A DNA stretch of 55,652 nt from CAYVUV01 sp964455095 (lineage in GTDB: Bacteria > Desulfobacterota > Binatia > HRBIN30 > CADEER01), in NCBI GenBank assembly GCA_964455095.1, contig CAYVUV010000190.1, positions 1-55,652 on the forward strand, read 5' to 3'. The translations under genes were made by a program, and so were the position numbers. Of this stretch, positions 24,647-33,009 are shown piece after piece. Position 1 is the stretch's first letter. Every line of letters starts with the position of its first letter. The notes beneath the pieces were generated by a model. The model did not search any database. It worked only from the letters and a program-made list of their open reading frames with translations, and was not told where the DNA came from.

Positions 24647-26229
24647 GTCCCCGGGACGACGCGGCGCCCGTATTCGTAGAAGCCAAACCCGCTTCGGTCG
24701 GCGCCCCACGTGCAACGCGCCGTCCCGAAGGTGATGCGCGCGGCGCGCCCGTGGCCGAGCGGGCGACTGATCGACACGCACGTCCGCGGCTCGGCGAAGA
24801 TACGATCGTCCCCGGCAAGCCGCAGCGTCAGGCGCTCCGGCGTGTAGCGATCGGCGACGGCGAGGTCGACCGCCAGCGCGCGCAACGGCTGCCGGTGCGC
24901 TCCCTCGTTGGTGAAGCACGTGACCGTGCCGCTGTCGCGGGCGCTTGCGGTCTGCGCGCTGATGCCGAGGTCGGGCGCGAAGGCGACTGACAGCGCTGTG
25001 TGCGACGCGAGCGCAGACGCCGTGCGCGCCAGCACTCCGGCGCCGGCAAAGGCCGGCACGGCGACGCGCCATTCGCGGTCTTCGAAGCGGATGCGCCCTT
25101 CCACCGCGCCATACGTCGGCCCGGTCGTCGGTGCGTACACGAGGTCGACTGTTGCGTGGCACAAGCGCGAGGCGGCGAATGCCTGCTCGAGGTCGATGTA
25201 AAGTTTACCATCGGCTGTCTCCAACAGGGCGCCGTCGAACTCGAGGCGAAATCCACTCGACGCGGGGCTGAACTGCGGCCCGCCGCGCAAGCGGTCGCCC
25301 CGCCGCTCGTCGCCGACGAAGAGGGCAATGCGCTGGCTGCCGAGCGAGAGCAGGAGTCGACCGCTGAGCGTGCCGCCAGACTCACGAGTCACACTGCTCA
25401 TCAGTCCGATATCGCTGCGCGGATCGTAGAACTGAAGCGCCGCCGGTGCTGTCGGTAGCGGGGGCGAATACAGCGCGTTTCTGCGGCCCGATGAGGCCGG
25501 CGCGGCCGGCGCGCCGGAGAAGGCACGGGTCGCCGCGGCGACGAAACCGTCGCGGCGGCCGCCGGGCCAGCGCAGGGGGACGCCGAGCTCGAGCTGAATG
25601 GCCTGAACGCGGTCGTGTTCGGCCCATTCGGCCAGTCGAGCGGGCACCCCCGGCGGCGGAGCGGCGTGCCGGCGAAACAGCTGGATGAGGTTGTTGGGAT
25701 GACTGCCCGGGTAACGCTCACCGTAGGCCGTCTCGACCTCTGCCTCGGCACAGAGCTGCCGAAAGAGCCGCAGTCGTTCACCCACGTAGCGCGGTGTCAC
25801 CGTCAGTGCGGCGCCATGCGTCGCGACGCCGTCCTCGCCGTCGAGCGCCATGCCGATGCCGATGTCACACTTTGGCTGGATGACGTTCCAGCCGTGCACG
25901 AAGAGGACTTCTGCTATCGCGTGGCGCTGGAGAATGTCGGCGAGCAGGTCCCCGAGCAAGACGAGAAACCACGGCGCACGCTGGACCACCTGCGAGATGC
26001 GATTGAGGTCCGTTTCGTTGCGGTCGAGCTGGGTGTTGGCCAGCAGCGATCCGTTCAGCTGCTCGGCCAACTGGAGGGCGAAGTCGGCGGTGTGAAGGTC
26101 GTTGACTTTGCGCGGGTGGAGCGCCACCGAGGCGGCACCGAACCGTCGCCCGCCATGGGGCGCGACCACCAGCACGGCGCTCTGTCCATGTCGCCATGTA
26201 CATCCGCGTGGAACGTCTGTTTGCTGCAT
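24634..26229 (-). CDS. N-formylglutamate amidohydrolase-like protein with an unassigned C-terminal region
   Basis: A 531-residue protein. Residues about 18-190 resemble the N-formylglutamate amidohydrolase (HutG) fold: VVAPHGGRR, NDLHTADFALQLAEQL, LDRNETDLNR, then LFVHGWN with CDIGIGM. The His/Asp residues in these motifs would hold a metal in this peptidase-like family. Residues about 250-531 form a second beta-rich region that I do not recognise (segments such as GTLSGRLLLSLGSQRIALFVG and CTWGADRSGFGFYEYGRR). No signal peptide is visible. It is single, convergent with the acyl-CoA dehydrogenase and divergent from the ribbon-helix-helix gene. A formylamide or acylamide hydrolase role is inferred only from the N-terminal pattern. 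Confidence 0.6.
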   Translation of the reverse strand: MQQTDVPRGCTWRHGQSAVLVVAPHGGRRFGAASVALHPRKVNDLHTADFALQLAEQLNGSLLANTQLDRNETDLNRISQVVQRAPWFLVLLGDLLADILQRHAIAEVLFVHGWNVIQPKCDIGIGMALDGEDGVATHGAALTVTPRYVGERLRLFRQLCAEAEVETAYGERYPGSHPNNLIQLFRRHAAPPPGVPARLAEWAEHDRVQAIQLELGVPLRWPGGRRDGFVAAATRAFSGAPAAPASSGRRNALYSPPLPTAPAALQFYDPRSDIGLMSSVTRESGGTLSGRLLLSLGSQRIALFVGDERRGDRLRGGPQFSPASSGFRLEFDGALLETADGKLYIDLEQAFAASRLCHATVDLVYAPTTGPTYGAVEGRIRFEDREWRVAVPAFAGAGVLARTASALASHTALSVAFAPDLGISAQTASARDSGTVTCFTNEGAHRQPLRALAVDLAVADRYTPERLTLRLAGDDRIFAEPRTCVSISRPLGHGRAARITFGTARCTWGADRSGFGFYEYGRRVVPGTPAA

Positions 26230-26353
26230 CTGGGACCTGTTACTGCGCGGTATGGCCGACGTCCAGTCCGGCGCGCCGCCATCCGGTCTGACAGGGTCGA
26301 GGGACGAGGCTGAGGGACAGCCAGTGATGTCGTTCGTATGCGTAGAGCCACAC

Positions 26354-26381
26354 TTGACACGCCTTCATAGTCCGGTACTGT
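26354..26381 (+). promoter_or_regulatory. Predicted promoter of the ribbon-helix-helix gene
   Basis: TTGACA (26354-26359), 16 bases, TACTGT (26376-26381), followed by an AT-richer stretch (GTTTATCACGTTTT) in otherwise GC-rich DNA, 84 bases before the start codon. Confidence 0.45.
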
Positions 26382-26464
26382 TTATCACGTTTTCCAGTAG
26401 CAGGTTGTCTGTAAACCATTGCGCGCGGCCGCAAGGCTGCGAGTTGATGAAGGAGGATGCTGAT

Positions 26465-26800
26465 ATGAGATCAGACTTACGTCTCACAGATTTGCGGCGC
26501 CGCGATAAGGGCACCAGCAAGCTCATGAACGTCAAGATCCCAAGCCACGTCAGTGACGCCATCCAGCGTGTGGCGAAGGCGCTTGGCGCATCGAAGACCG
26601 AGGTGGTCATCGCGCTGCTCAACGAAGGCCTCGACGTCGGGTCCGACGCGCTGAAAGGTTGGAAGCGCCCGAAGAACAACCTACCGCCGCCCAAGCGGGT
26701 GTGTGGCGTCAAGGGTTGTGGTCGCGCGTATGTGGCCAAGGGTTTCTGCGCCAATCACTATCAAGCCGCTCGGCGCGGTAAGATCGAAGCAGCAGGTTGA
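26465..26800 (+). CDS. Ribbon-helix-helix protein with C-terminal zinc-knuckle motif
   Basis: A 111-residue basic protein. The middle (about residues 20-58) has the RHH pattern MNVKIPSHVSDAIQRVAKAL followed by GASKTEVVIALLNEGL, as in Arc/CopG-type DNA binders. The C-terminus has CGVKGCGRAYVAKGFCANHY, a Cys-Cys-Cys-His set seen next to HNH-like or phage-associated proteins. The ATG at 26465 has GGAGG eight bases upstream. No toxin or partner gene adjoins it, so it looks like an independent regulator or nucleic-acid-binding protein, possibly acting on the divergent amidohydrolase-like gene. The combination is not one I can name. Confidence 0.7.
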   Translation: MRSDLRLTDLRRRDKGTSKLMNVKIPSHVSDAIQRVAKALGASKTEVVIALLNEGLDVGSDALKGWKRPKNNLPPPKRVCGVKGCGRAYVAKGFCANHYQAARRGKIEAAG

Positions 26801-27004
26801 CGCCGCGCGATTCGTTTTGTGTTCCGGGCGGGCTGGGCTGCGCGATTGCCTGGCCCGCCAAACGCGCGGCGTTCGCGGCGCGTTGATCTACCGGGTGTCA
26901 GCGGGAGACGCTCTGGGCCGCGCCCGTGGCGCTGGGCGCTGATCGGACTTTCGCTCTTCTGCATTGGGTTTTCCTCCATGGACTGTTATGGTCCATTCAA
27001 CGCC

Positions 27005-27517
27005 ATGAAAAGAGCGGTTGGGAGCTGGATCGGCGTCGCGTCGCTGGTGGCTGTCGCACTGGGAGGCGCTCCATCGCCGGTGCGCGCGGGTCGCATCCCG
27101 TGTGCGGACGTGATCAACGAGTTGGACCGCGTCGACTCAGAGTCCGGCGCACGCTCGGCCGACCCCGTCAAGGTTGCGCGGCGCCTCAAGATCGACCCGC
27201 GCTGGGTCGAGCGCTGTGCCGAGGCCTATGGCCGCCGCCTGGCGCACCGGGCTCCCGACCACGGGGTGGGCCGCGAAGACCAGGACGAGCAATGGGAGGA
27301 GCGGGAGTCGGAGGAAGTCTCGCGTGAGGAGCAAGAAGCGCAGGGCGAGACGTATGAAGCGGATGTGCGCGAGGAGAAACGGATCAGCCGACTTCCGGAC
27401 GCCCCGCCCGACACGCATGAGTGGAGCCCCACCTTCGGCAAGGAGTGGAGCGAGGTGATGCCGCCCGATTGGAAGATCCTGCTCCACGATGACGATCTGC
27501 CGGCCGTAGCCGAGTAG
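27005..27517 (+). CDS. Hypothetical exported acidic protein
   Basis: A 170-residue protein. From the ATG at 27005 the N-terminus (MKRAVGSWIGVASLVAVALG, then APSPVRAGR) reads as a signal peptide with cleavage after VRA. The mature part has one Cys near its start, a helical segment with DPVKVARRLKIDPRWVERCAEAYGRR, then a long Glu-rich probably coiled region (EEREsEEVSREEQEAQ style) and an acidic C-terminus with PPDWKILLHDDD. No family is recognised. An earlier ATG at 26978 is possible. It lies 38 bases before gpmA on the same strand. Confidence 0.55.
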   Translation: MKRAVGSWIGVASLVAVALGGAPSPVRAGRIPCADVINELDRVDSESGARSADPVKVARRLKIDPRWVERCAEAYGRRLAHRAPDHGVGREDQDEQWEERESEEVSREEQEAQGETYEADVREEKRISRLPDAPPDTHEWSPTFGKEWSEVMPPDWKILLHDDDLPAVAE

Positions 27518-27555
27518 CCCGCCGCCGCGCGGCGAACGGGTAGGCAGGAGTGACG

Positions 27556-28167
27556 ATGACGTTGTTGGTGTTGGTGCGGCACGGCGAGTCGCAGTGGAAC
27601 AAGGAAAATCGCTTCACCGGGTGGGTGGACGTGTCGCTCACGGAGCAGGGCCGCGAGGAGGCACATCGGGCGGCGCGGCGCCTCAAACACATTCACTTCG
27701 ACAGGGCCTATACGTCGGTGCTGCAACGCGCGATCGAAACACTGGACATCATTCTGCGCGATCTGGGGCAGACCGACCTGCCGGTCATCCGAGACGCGGC
27801 GCTGAACGAACGCCACTACGGGGAGCTGCAAGGGCTGAACAAGGCGGAGACGGCGAAGAAGTACGGGGCCGAGCAGGTTCACATCTGGCGCCGCAGCTAT
27901 GACGTCGCCCCGCCCGGCGGCGAGAGTCTCAAGGACACGGCGGCGCGCACGCTGCCGTACTTTCAATCGACCATCGTTCCCGATCTCGCGGCCGGTCGGA
28001 ACACGCTCGTGTCGGCGCATGGCAACTCGTTGCGCTCGATCGTCATGCACCTCGAGCAGCTGAACAAAGAGCAGGTCATGGAGCTCAATCTCGCCACCGG
28101 CGTGCCGATCGTGTACGAGGTCGATGCGGCGGTGCACGTCCGCTCGAAGCGCATTCTCGCCGACTGA
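27556..28167 (+). CDS. gpmA: 2,3-bisphosphoglycerate-dependent phosphoglycerate mutase
   Basis: A 203-residue histidine phosphatase-fold enzyme that interconverts 3- and 2-phosphoglycerate in glycolysis. The phospho-His motif is LVRHGESQWN, followed by NRFTGWVDVSLTEQG, RHYGELQGLNK and the second catalytic His in SAHGNSLR. It is shorter than E. coli GpmA (about 250) and matches the compact class seen in several proteobacteria. The ATG at 27556 has GGAG at a suitable distance; a GTG six bases upstream would overlap that site. Confidence 0.94.
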   Translation: MTLLVLVRHGESQWNKENRFTGWVDVSLTEQGREEAHRAARRLKHIHFDRAYTSVLQRAIETLDIILRDLGQTDLPVIRDAALNERHYGELQGLNKAETAKKYGAEQVHIWRRSYDVAPPGGESLKDTAARTLPYFQSTIVPDLAAGRNTLVSAHGNSLRSIVMHLEQLNKEQVMELNLATGVPIVYEVDAAVHVRSKRILAD

Positions 28168-28244
28168 GGCGCGGCTCAGGGGCGCTGGCCGGCTCGCCTC
28201 CGTTCCGATACCGATTCCCCTCGCAAAAGATCAAGGAGGCACGC

Positions 28245-29258
28245 GTGAAGCTCGACACCGGTTTCATGGCTCCGCTGCGCGACGTTCCGCGCCTGGCGCA
28301 GGCGGCTGAGGCGATCGGCTTCGACGCGCTGTGGTCGGTCGAGACCAGCCACGACCCGTTCTTTCCGCTCGCGCTGGCGGCCGAGCACACCCAGCGGGTC
28401 AAGCTCGGGACGGCCATCGCGGTGGCCTTTCCGCGCAGCCCCATGGTTCTGGCGCAGATCGCGTGGGACATGCAGGCGCTGTCGGGAGGACGCTTCATCC
28501 TCGGCCTCGGCACACAGGTCAAGGGTCACAACGAACGGCGCTTTGGAGTGAAGTGGGAACACCCCGGACCGAAGCTGCGCGAGATGATTCAGATGATGCG
28601 CGCGATCTGGGATTGTTGGCAGAATGGCACGCGGCCCAACTTCAAAGGCCAGTTCTACACCTTCACGCTGATGACACCGTTCTTCAACCCGGGACCGATC
28701 GAACACCCCAACGTGCCAGTCTACATCGCCGGGGTGAACGAGTACATTTGCCAGGTTGCGGGCGAGTTGTGCGACGGCTTTCACATCCACCCGCTGCACT
28801 CGTTGAAGTACCTGAACGAAGTCGTGTTCCCGAACGTCGAGAAGGGAGCCGCGCGAAACGGTCGCCAGCGACGGGACGTCGCCATGTCGACCAGTGCCTT
28901 CGTCATCGTCGGCAGCGATGCCGACGAGATCGAACGCGGCCGCGCGCTGGTGCGGCAGCAGATCTCGTTCTATGCGTCGACCCGGACCTATCAAGGAGTG
29001 CTCGACGCACACGGCTGGGGCGACGCCTGCTTGCGGTTGAACGAGAAGGCGGCCAAGGGCGACTGGGGCGGGATGGCCGCCGAAATCACCGACGAGATGA
29101 TGGAGGTCTTCGCGGTCACCGGGACCTATGACGACATCGTCGACAAGGTCAAACGGAAGTACGACGGCGTGCTCGACCGCATCGCTTTCTACCTGCCGTT
29201 CGCGCCCGGTCCGAACGACGGCCGTTGGCGCGAGATCGCCCGCGCTTTCAACGGGTAG
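28245..29258 (+). CDS. LLM class F420-dependent oxidoreductase (TIGR03617-like)
   Basis: A 337-residue luciferase-like monooxygenase-family protein with a TIM-barrel pattern: GFDALWSVETSHDPF, VKLGTAIAVAFPRSPM, GGRFILGLGTQVKGHNERRF. These features match the TIGR03617 group, predicted to use coenzyme F420. The substrate is unknown. The start is GTG at 28245 with AAGGAGG upstream. A Ddn-like gene follows nine bases later, itself from a family with many F420 users, which strengthens the cofactor assignment. Confidence 0.85.
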   Translation: MKLDTGFMAPLRDVPRLAQAAEAIGFDALWSVETSHDPFFPLALAAEHTQRVKLGTAIAVAFPRSPMVLAQIAWDMQALSGGRFILGLGTQVKGHNERRFGVKWEHPGPKLREMIQMMRAIWDCWQNGTRPNFKGQFYTFTLMTPFFNPGPIEHPNVPVYIAGVNEYICQVAGELCDGFHIHPLHSLKYLNEVVFPNVEKGAARNGRQRRDVAMSTSAFVIVGSDADEIERGRALVRQQISFYASTRTYQGVLDAHGWGDACLRLNEKAAKGDWGGMAAEITDEMMEVFAVTGTYDDIVDKVKRKYDGVLDRIAFYLPFAPGPNDGRWREIARAFNG

Positions 29259-29267
29259 CGCGCCGCG

Positions 29268-29642
29268 ATGGCCACGGCCGCGACGGACGCGCCCGCCCTC
29301 GATCGCAAGCGCCAACTGCGGCTCACCACCCGCGGTCGAAAGAGCGGTCAACCGCGCACGGTGACGATCTGGTTCGTCGCCCCCGATGCGCGCCGGGTGC
29401 TGGTGCAGCACGTGAGCCGCAAACCGGCGCAGTGGTATCGCAACCTGCAGCAGGATCCGAACGTCATGGTCGACTTCGGCGACGGGCCCATCGCGGCGCG
29501 GGCTCTGCCGCTCACTGATGCCGATCAGATCCGAGAGGTGCTGCGCTTGATCGGGCGCAAGTACCGCCTCGCCTGGTTGATTCGCCTGCTCGGCTGGGGC
29601 AGTCAGCCGGTGGCCGCGGAGCTCACTCTCCTACCGGCATAA
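29268..29642 (+). CDS. Deazaflavin (F420)-dependent nitroreductase family protein
   Basis: A 124-residue split-barrel protein of the Ddn/FDOR-B type: RLTTRGRKSGQPRTVTIWFV at residues about 17-36, then VQHVSRKPAQWYRNL. Characterised relatives use F420H2 to reduce quinones or nitro compounds; others bind flavin or fatty acids. It is directly downstream of the LLM oxidoreductase and probably in the same operon. Confidence 0.8.
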   Translation: MATAATDAPALDRKRQLRLTTRGRKSGQPRTVTIWFVAPDARRVLVQHVSRKPAQWYRNLQQDPNVMVDFGDGPIAARALPLTDADQIREVLRLIGRKYRLAWLIRLLGWGSQPVAAELTLLPA

Positions 29643-30042
29643 GACGCCGGCGGCCGGCGTCCCGGGCGTGTTGGGGCGGCGGACTCTCGCTACCCGAAGA
29701 CCAGGATGTAGGCCGCCAAGACAACCACGGCGACCAAACCCACCAGGTAGAGATAGTCGGTCAGCTGCACTCGCATCGGATCGGGTCTCGAATAGGAGGA
29801 CGCGGGATGGGCGCTCGAGGGGGCGAGAGGAACAGTGGGGGAGCTTAAGTTCCCGGAAGTTGCCTTCCCGCCCATCCCGCGGGAGGACCACACTTGGACT
29901 TGGTCCACCAACCGCATGCCTTGTGGCTACGAGCAAGTGCTACGCCACGTGGTGGGCATCGGCGCGATGGGCGAAAAGGGCTTCCGGGCGTTGTCGACGG
30001 ACTTTCTCGCACTGGCGATCTCGCAGGATCGTTGCAGTTTGG
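29643..30042. other. 400-base intergenic region between the Ddn-like gene and cysC
   Basis: No family-level gene is recognisable. It holds a possible 28-residue membrane peptide on the minus strand (29690-29776). On the plus strand a strong AGGAGG lies seven bases before an ATG at 29807, but that frame stops after 13 codons. No clear terminator was found. Confidence 0.5.
29690..29776 (-). CDS. Possible 28-residue single-pass membrane peptide
   Basis: From the ATG at 29776 the frame reads a short N-terminus (MRVQLTDYLY) followed by a continuous hydrophobic helix (LVGLVAVVVLAAYILVFG) and stops. This is the shape of small membrane subunits or regulators. The initiation site has no good Shine-Dalgarno sequence, and the frame is open upstream to 29917 without similarity. 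It may not be expressed. Confidence 0.25.
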   Translation of the reverse strand: MRVQLTDYLYLVGLVAVVVLAAYILVFG

Positions 30043-30657
30043 TCAGACCCGCGGGATGTAGCCGTGTTGTTCCAGATAGCCCAACATGGCTGCCAGCGTC
30101 TGTTCCTCTGACTGGTTGCCGGTATTGAGGACGAGCTCAGGGCTCTCGGGGGCCTCGTAGGGGGCTGAGATGCCGGTGAACTCGGGGATCTGGCCGGCGC
30201 GGGCCTTCTTATAGAGGCCCTTCGGATCGCGCTGCTCGCAGGTCTCGAGCGGGCATTCGACGTAGGCCTCGATGAAGTCGCCCTTCGGCATCAGGGCGCG
30301 AACCGTGTCGCGGTCGGCGCGGTAGGGCGAGATGAAGGCGGTGACGTTGACGACTCCCGCCTCGGTAAACAGCTTGGCGACCTCGCCGATGCGGCGGATG
30401 TTCTCGGTGCGGTCGGCGGGCGAGAAGCCCAGGTCCTTGTTCAGGCCGTGGCGGACATTGTCGCCGTCGAGCACGTAAGACCACACGCCTCGCTCCCAAA
30501 GGGCTTTCTCGAGCGCCACGGCAAGGGTCGACTTGCCCGACCCCGACAGGCCGGTCAACCAGATCGTGCATCCCTTGTGACCTGAGATCTTCTCGCGGTC
30601 GTCCTTGGTGACCATCCCGGCGTGCCAGACGATGTTCTTGGATTTTGGTGCCCCCAT
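30043..30657 (-). CDS. cysC: Adenylylsulfate kinase
   Basis: A 204-residue APS kinase that makes PAPS from adenylylsulfate and ATP. The P-loop is GLSGSGKST (about 36-44). Other signatures are VLDGDNVRHGLNKDLGFS, DRTENIRRIGEVAKLF, FISPYRADRDTVRAL and DPKGLYKKARAG. AAGGAGAAGG precedes the ATG at 30657. It stands alone here, with no sulfate adenylyltransferase or PAPS reductase gene adjacent; it could feed sulfation or assimilation genes elsewhere. Confidence 0.95.
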   Translation of the reverse strand: MGAPKSKNIVWHAGMVTKDDREKISGHKGCTIWLTGLSGSGKSTLAVALEKALWERGVWSYVLDGDNVRHGLNKDLGFSPADRTENIRRIGEVAKLFTEAGVVNVTAFISPYRADRDTVRALMPKGDFIEAYVECPLETCEQRDPKGLYKKARAGQIPEFTGISAPYEAPESPELVLNTGNQSEEQTLAAMLGYLEQHGYIPRV

Positions 30658-30989
30658 GAGTGTCCTTCTCCTTGCGATCTGCTGATTGTGGGCCGGCTGC
30701 CCGGCAAAGCGCCCTTCATAGCCGAGGGGCGAGAGGGGCTCAAGCGAAGCCGGGGCGCCAGCACAGAGCGGTCGGAAACCGGGCCGAGTGCTGTGCAAAC
30801 TTGTCCAGACGTTGTCCCAGCGTCGCGCCCCGATCAAGCGCAAAGCTGTCTGGCCTTTCATTGGAGCGAGGCGCGGAAATTGCTGCCGCTGGCCAGCTCG
30901 GCGCGATTGGGCCGGGGAGGTCAATGGGGGCAGCAGTGATTGAAGAAGTCGGCGCGAGAGGTAGCTACGACCCGAGTGTCAGGGGGGGG
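30658..30989. other. 332-base region between cysC and a response regulator gene
   Basis: This is the divergent upstream region of cysC and the response regulator. It should contain both promoters, but no convincing -35/-10 pair or repeat stands out. Open frames crossing it have no protein-like composition. Confidence 0.5.
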
Positions 30990-31388
30990 ATGATGAATCC
31001 GCGCGTGCTCATCGTCGACGACAACGAGGACGTCCGCCGCATTTTGAGTCTGCGCCTGCAACACGCCGGCTTCGACGTCGGCGATGCGGCCGATGGGGCA
31101 GAGGGGCTGGAGGCGGTGCGGCATTCGAGCTGGGACCTCGTGCTGCTCGATCTGGTCATGCCGCGCATGGACGGCTTTCGCTTTCTCCAGGAGCTGAGCG
31201 CCACGGCAGCCGTGCACCCCCCCATCGTGGTGGTCACGCAGTACGACGACGTCGAGAGCCGCCAGCGCGCCCTGGCGCTGGGGGCATCGCAGTACGTCTC
31301 GAAGGGCAACGCCTTCGAACGCAGCTTCGTGGGCGTGGTGCGCCAGTGGGTGAACAAGCCGGCCAGCGACCGCTGCAAGCCGGCCTGA
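30990..31388 (+). CDS. Single-domain response regulator (CheY-like receiver)
   Basis: A 132-residue stand-alone receiver domain. It has the acidic pair in VLIVDDNED (Asp10, Asp11), the phosphoacceptor Asp54 in VLLDLVMPRMDG, a Thr in VVVTQYDD and the invariant Lys in YVSKGN. There is no output domain, so it probably acts by protein contact. The start MMNPRVLIVDD follows an AGGGGGGG stretch; either of the two adjacent ATGs may be used. No histidine kinase lies nearby, and the neighbour is a convergent AAA ATPase gene. Confidence 0.88.
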   Translation: MMNPRVLIVDDNEDVRRILSLRLQHAGFDVGDAADGAEGLEAVRHSSWDLVLLDLVMPRMDGFRFLQELSATAAVHPPIVVVTQYDDVESRQRALALGASQYVSKGNAFERSFVGVVRQWVNKPASDRCKPA

Positions 31389-31397
31389 ACGGACGCG

Positions 31398-32924
31398 TCA
31401 CGCAGCCGTGCGCGGCGCGGCCCGCACGGCTCGGTCGAGTGCCCAGGCTCGGATGTGCTCGACCTGTTCCTTCATCGTGCGTGACAGCGGCACGATCTTG
31501 GCCGTCATGTTGAGCAGGTCATCGGCGTTCACCTCGCGGTCGGCGAGCTTGGCGGCGGTCAATGCCGAGACGACGCATTGCTCCATTTCGGCCCCGGTCC
31601 AGCCGCGCGTGAACTGCTTCAGCCGTTCCACCTGCAGCGGCGCCGGGTCGATGCCGCGCTTCTCCAGGTGAATGCGGCAGATGTCGACCCGCTCGTCCTC
31701 GCCGGGCAGATCGACGAAGAAGACTTCGTCGAATCGCCCTTTGCGGATCATTTCGGCCGGCAACAGGTCGATCCGGTTGGCGGTCGCGGCGACGAACAGG
31801 CCGCGCGTCTTCTCCTGCATCCAGGTCAGGAAGAACGCAAAGATGCGTCCCAGCGTTCCGGCGGCGTCGTCGTTCTTGGAGGTGACGCCCATCTCGATCT
31901 CGTCGAACCACATGACCGCCGGCGCCATCTCTTCCATCGTGCGACAGGCGCCGACGAAGGTCGCTTCGGGGTTGCCATGGCGACCCGAGAAAATCTCGAT
32001 CATGTCGATGCGGTAGAGCGGCAGGCCGAAGCACGACGCGATCGCCTTGACCGCGAGGCTCTTGCCGCACCCCGAGATGCCCATCATCAGCAGGCCCTTG
32101 GGGACGATGTCGGCGCTGAGCTGATCGCGCATCTGGAACAAGCGCCGCCGTTCGATCAGCCATTTCTTGAGAATCGGCACACCACCCACCTCTTCGAGCG
32201 GTGTGGGATTGGCAATGTATTCGATCACGCCAGTCTTCTTCTTGACCAGCAGATGCTTCTCCTCCAGCAGGTACGGCACCGAGCTCGAATCGATACGTGA
32301 GCTGGCGGCCAGCGCGCGGCGCATGGCATGCCGCGCTTCGTTCTGTGTCAGCCCCTGCAGCGCACGGCCGAGCTGGGTGAGGGTGCCGGGGTCGGTGTCC
32401 ATGCTTGCCCCCGTACCCTCGAGCACCACCGCCTCGTGCTTGAGAAACGTGATCAGCTCGTTGAAATCCGGCAGCGGCAGATCGATGACCACCAGGTCGC
32501 GCTCGAGCTCCGCCGGCACGTACTGCACCGGCGACGAGATGAAGACGTATTTCTTCGTGTCGAACAGCGCGGCGTAGGTGTCGCGCAGGCGCCGGCGCAC
32601 TTCGTTCGATTCCTGCATCGGCTGGTGGAAGTCCTTGAGGTGAAACAGCGCGGCGCCTTTGTGCGCGATGGCGAAATCGAGCGCCTCGCGCGGGCCCGCA
32701 GGCGGGGCGCCGACCCCGCTGCCGTCGCCGCGGCGCAGCCCTTCGGTGATGCTCCAGGTGAAGACAGGGACCGCTTCGGGGAACAGTTTGTGCGCCGCCT
32801 CGTCGAGCAGCCGACTGACCCGGTCTTCCTCCGGCGAGACGATGTAGATGATCGGCCGGCCGGCATCGACCAGCTCCTTGATCGATGCGAGGGCGCGGTT
32901 GGGGGCTTCGGGTTGGTCGCTCAT
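31398..32924 (-). CDS. AAA family ATPase, Ycf46-like
   Basis: A 508-residue protein. The N-terminal half (1-240) is a RecA-like region with degenerate nucleotide-binding features (PIIYIVSPEEDRV, FISSPVQYVP). The C-terminal half is a standard AAA module: Walker A GISGCGKS (282-289), Walker B WFDEIE (339-344), an Arg finger region IRKGRFDE and a helical lid (TRGWTGAEMEQCV). This is the architecture of Ycf46, linked in cyanobacteria to photosynthetic regulation and otherwise of unknown function. A 49-residue upstream extension is dropped in favour of the ATG at 32924. It is convergent with the response regulator, ten bases apart. Confidence 0.85.
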   Translation of the reverse strand: MSDQPEAPNRALASIKELVDAGRPIIYIVSPEEDRVSRLLDEAAHKLFPEAVPVFTWSITEGLRRGDGSGVGAPPAGPREALDFAIAHKGAALFHLKDFHQPMQESNEVRRRLRDTYAALFDTKKYVFISSPVQYVPAELERDLVVIDLPLPDFNELITFLKHEAVVLEGTGASMDTDPGTLTQLGRALQGLTQNEARHAMRRALAASSRIDSSSVPYLLEEKHLLVKKKTGVIEYIANPTPLEEVGGVPILKKWLIERRRLFQMRDQLSADIVPKGLLMMGISGCGKSLAVKAIASCFGLPLYRIDMIEIFSGRHGNPEATFVGACRTMEEMAPAVMWFDEIEMGVTSKNDDAAGTLGRIFAFFLTWMQEKTRGLFVAATANRIDLLPAEMIRKGRFDEVFFVDLPGEDERVDICRIHLEKRGIDPAPLQVERLKQFTRGWTGAEMEQCVVSALTAAKLADREVNADDLLNMTAKIVPLSRTMKEQVEHIRAWALDRAVRAAPRTAA

Positions 32925-33009
32925 TAGGGTTGTCCGTCCTGGTGGTGCTTCAGACGTCGCGCCCGGCGCGACTATTCGGTTGGAGCCTATACATAGCACA
33001 CAAATCGCG

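Noticed and set aside
30658..30989. A possible tRNA or small RNA between cysC and the response regulator
   Set aside because: No cloverleaf, conserved T-loop or terminator could be found by eye.
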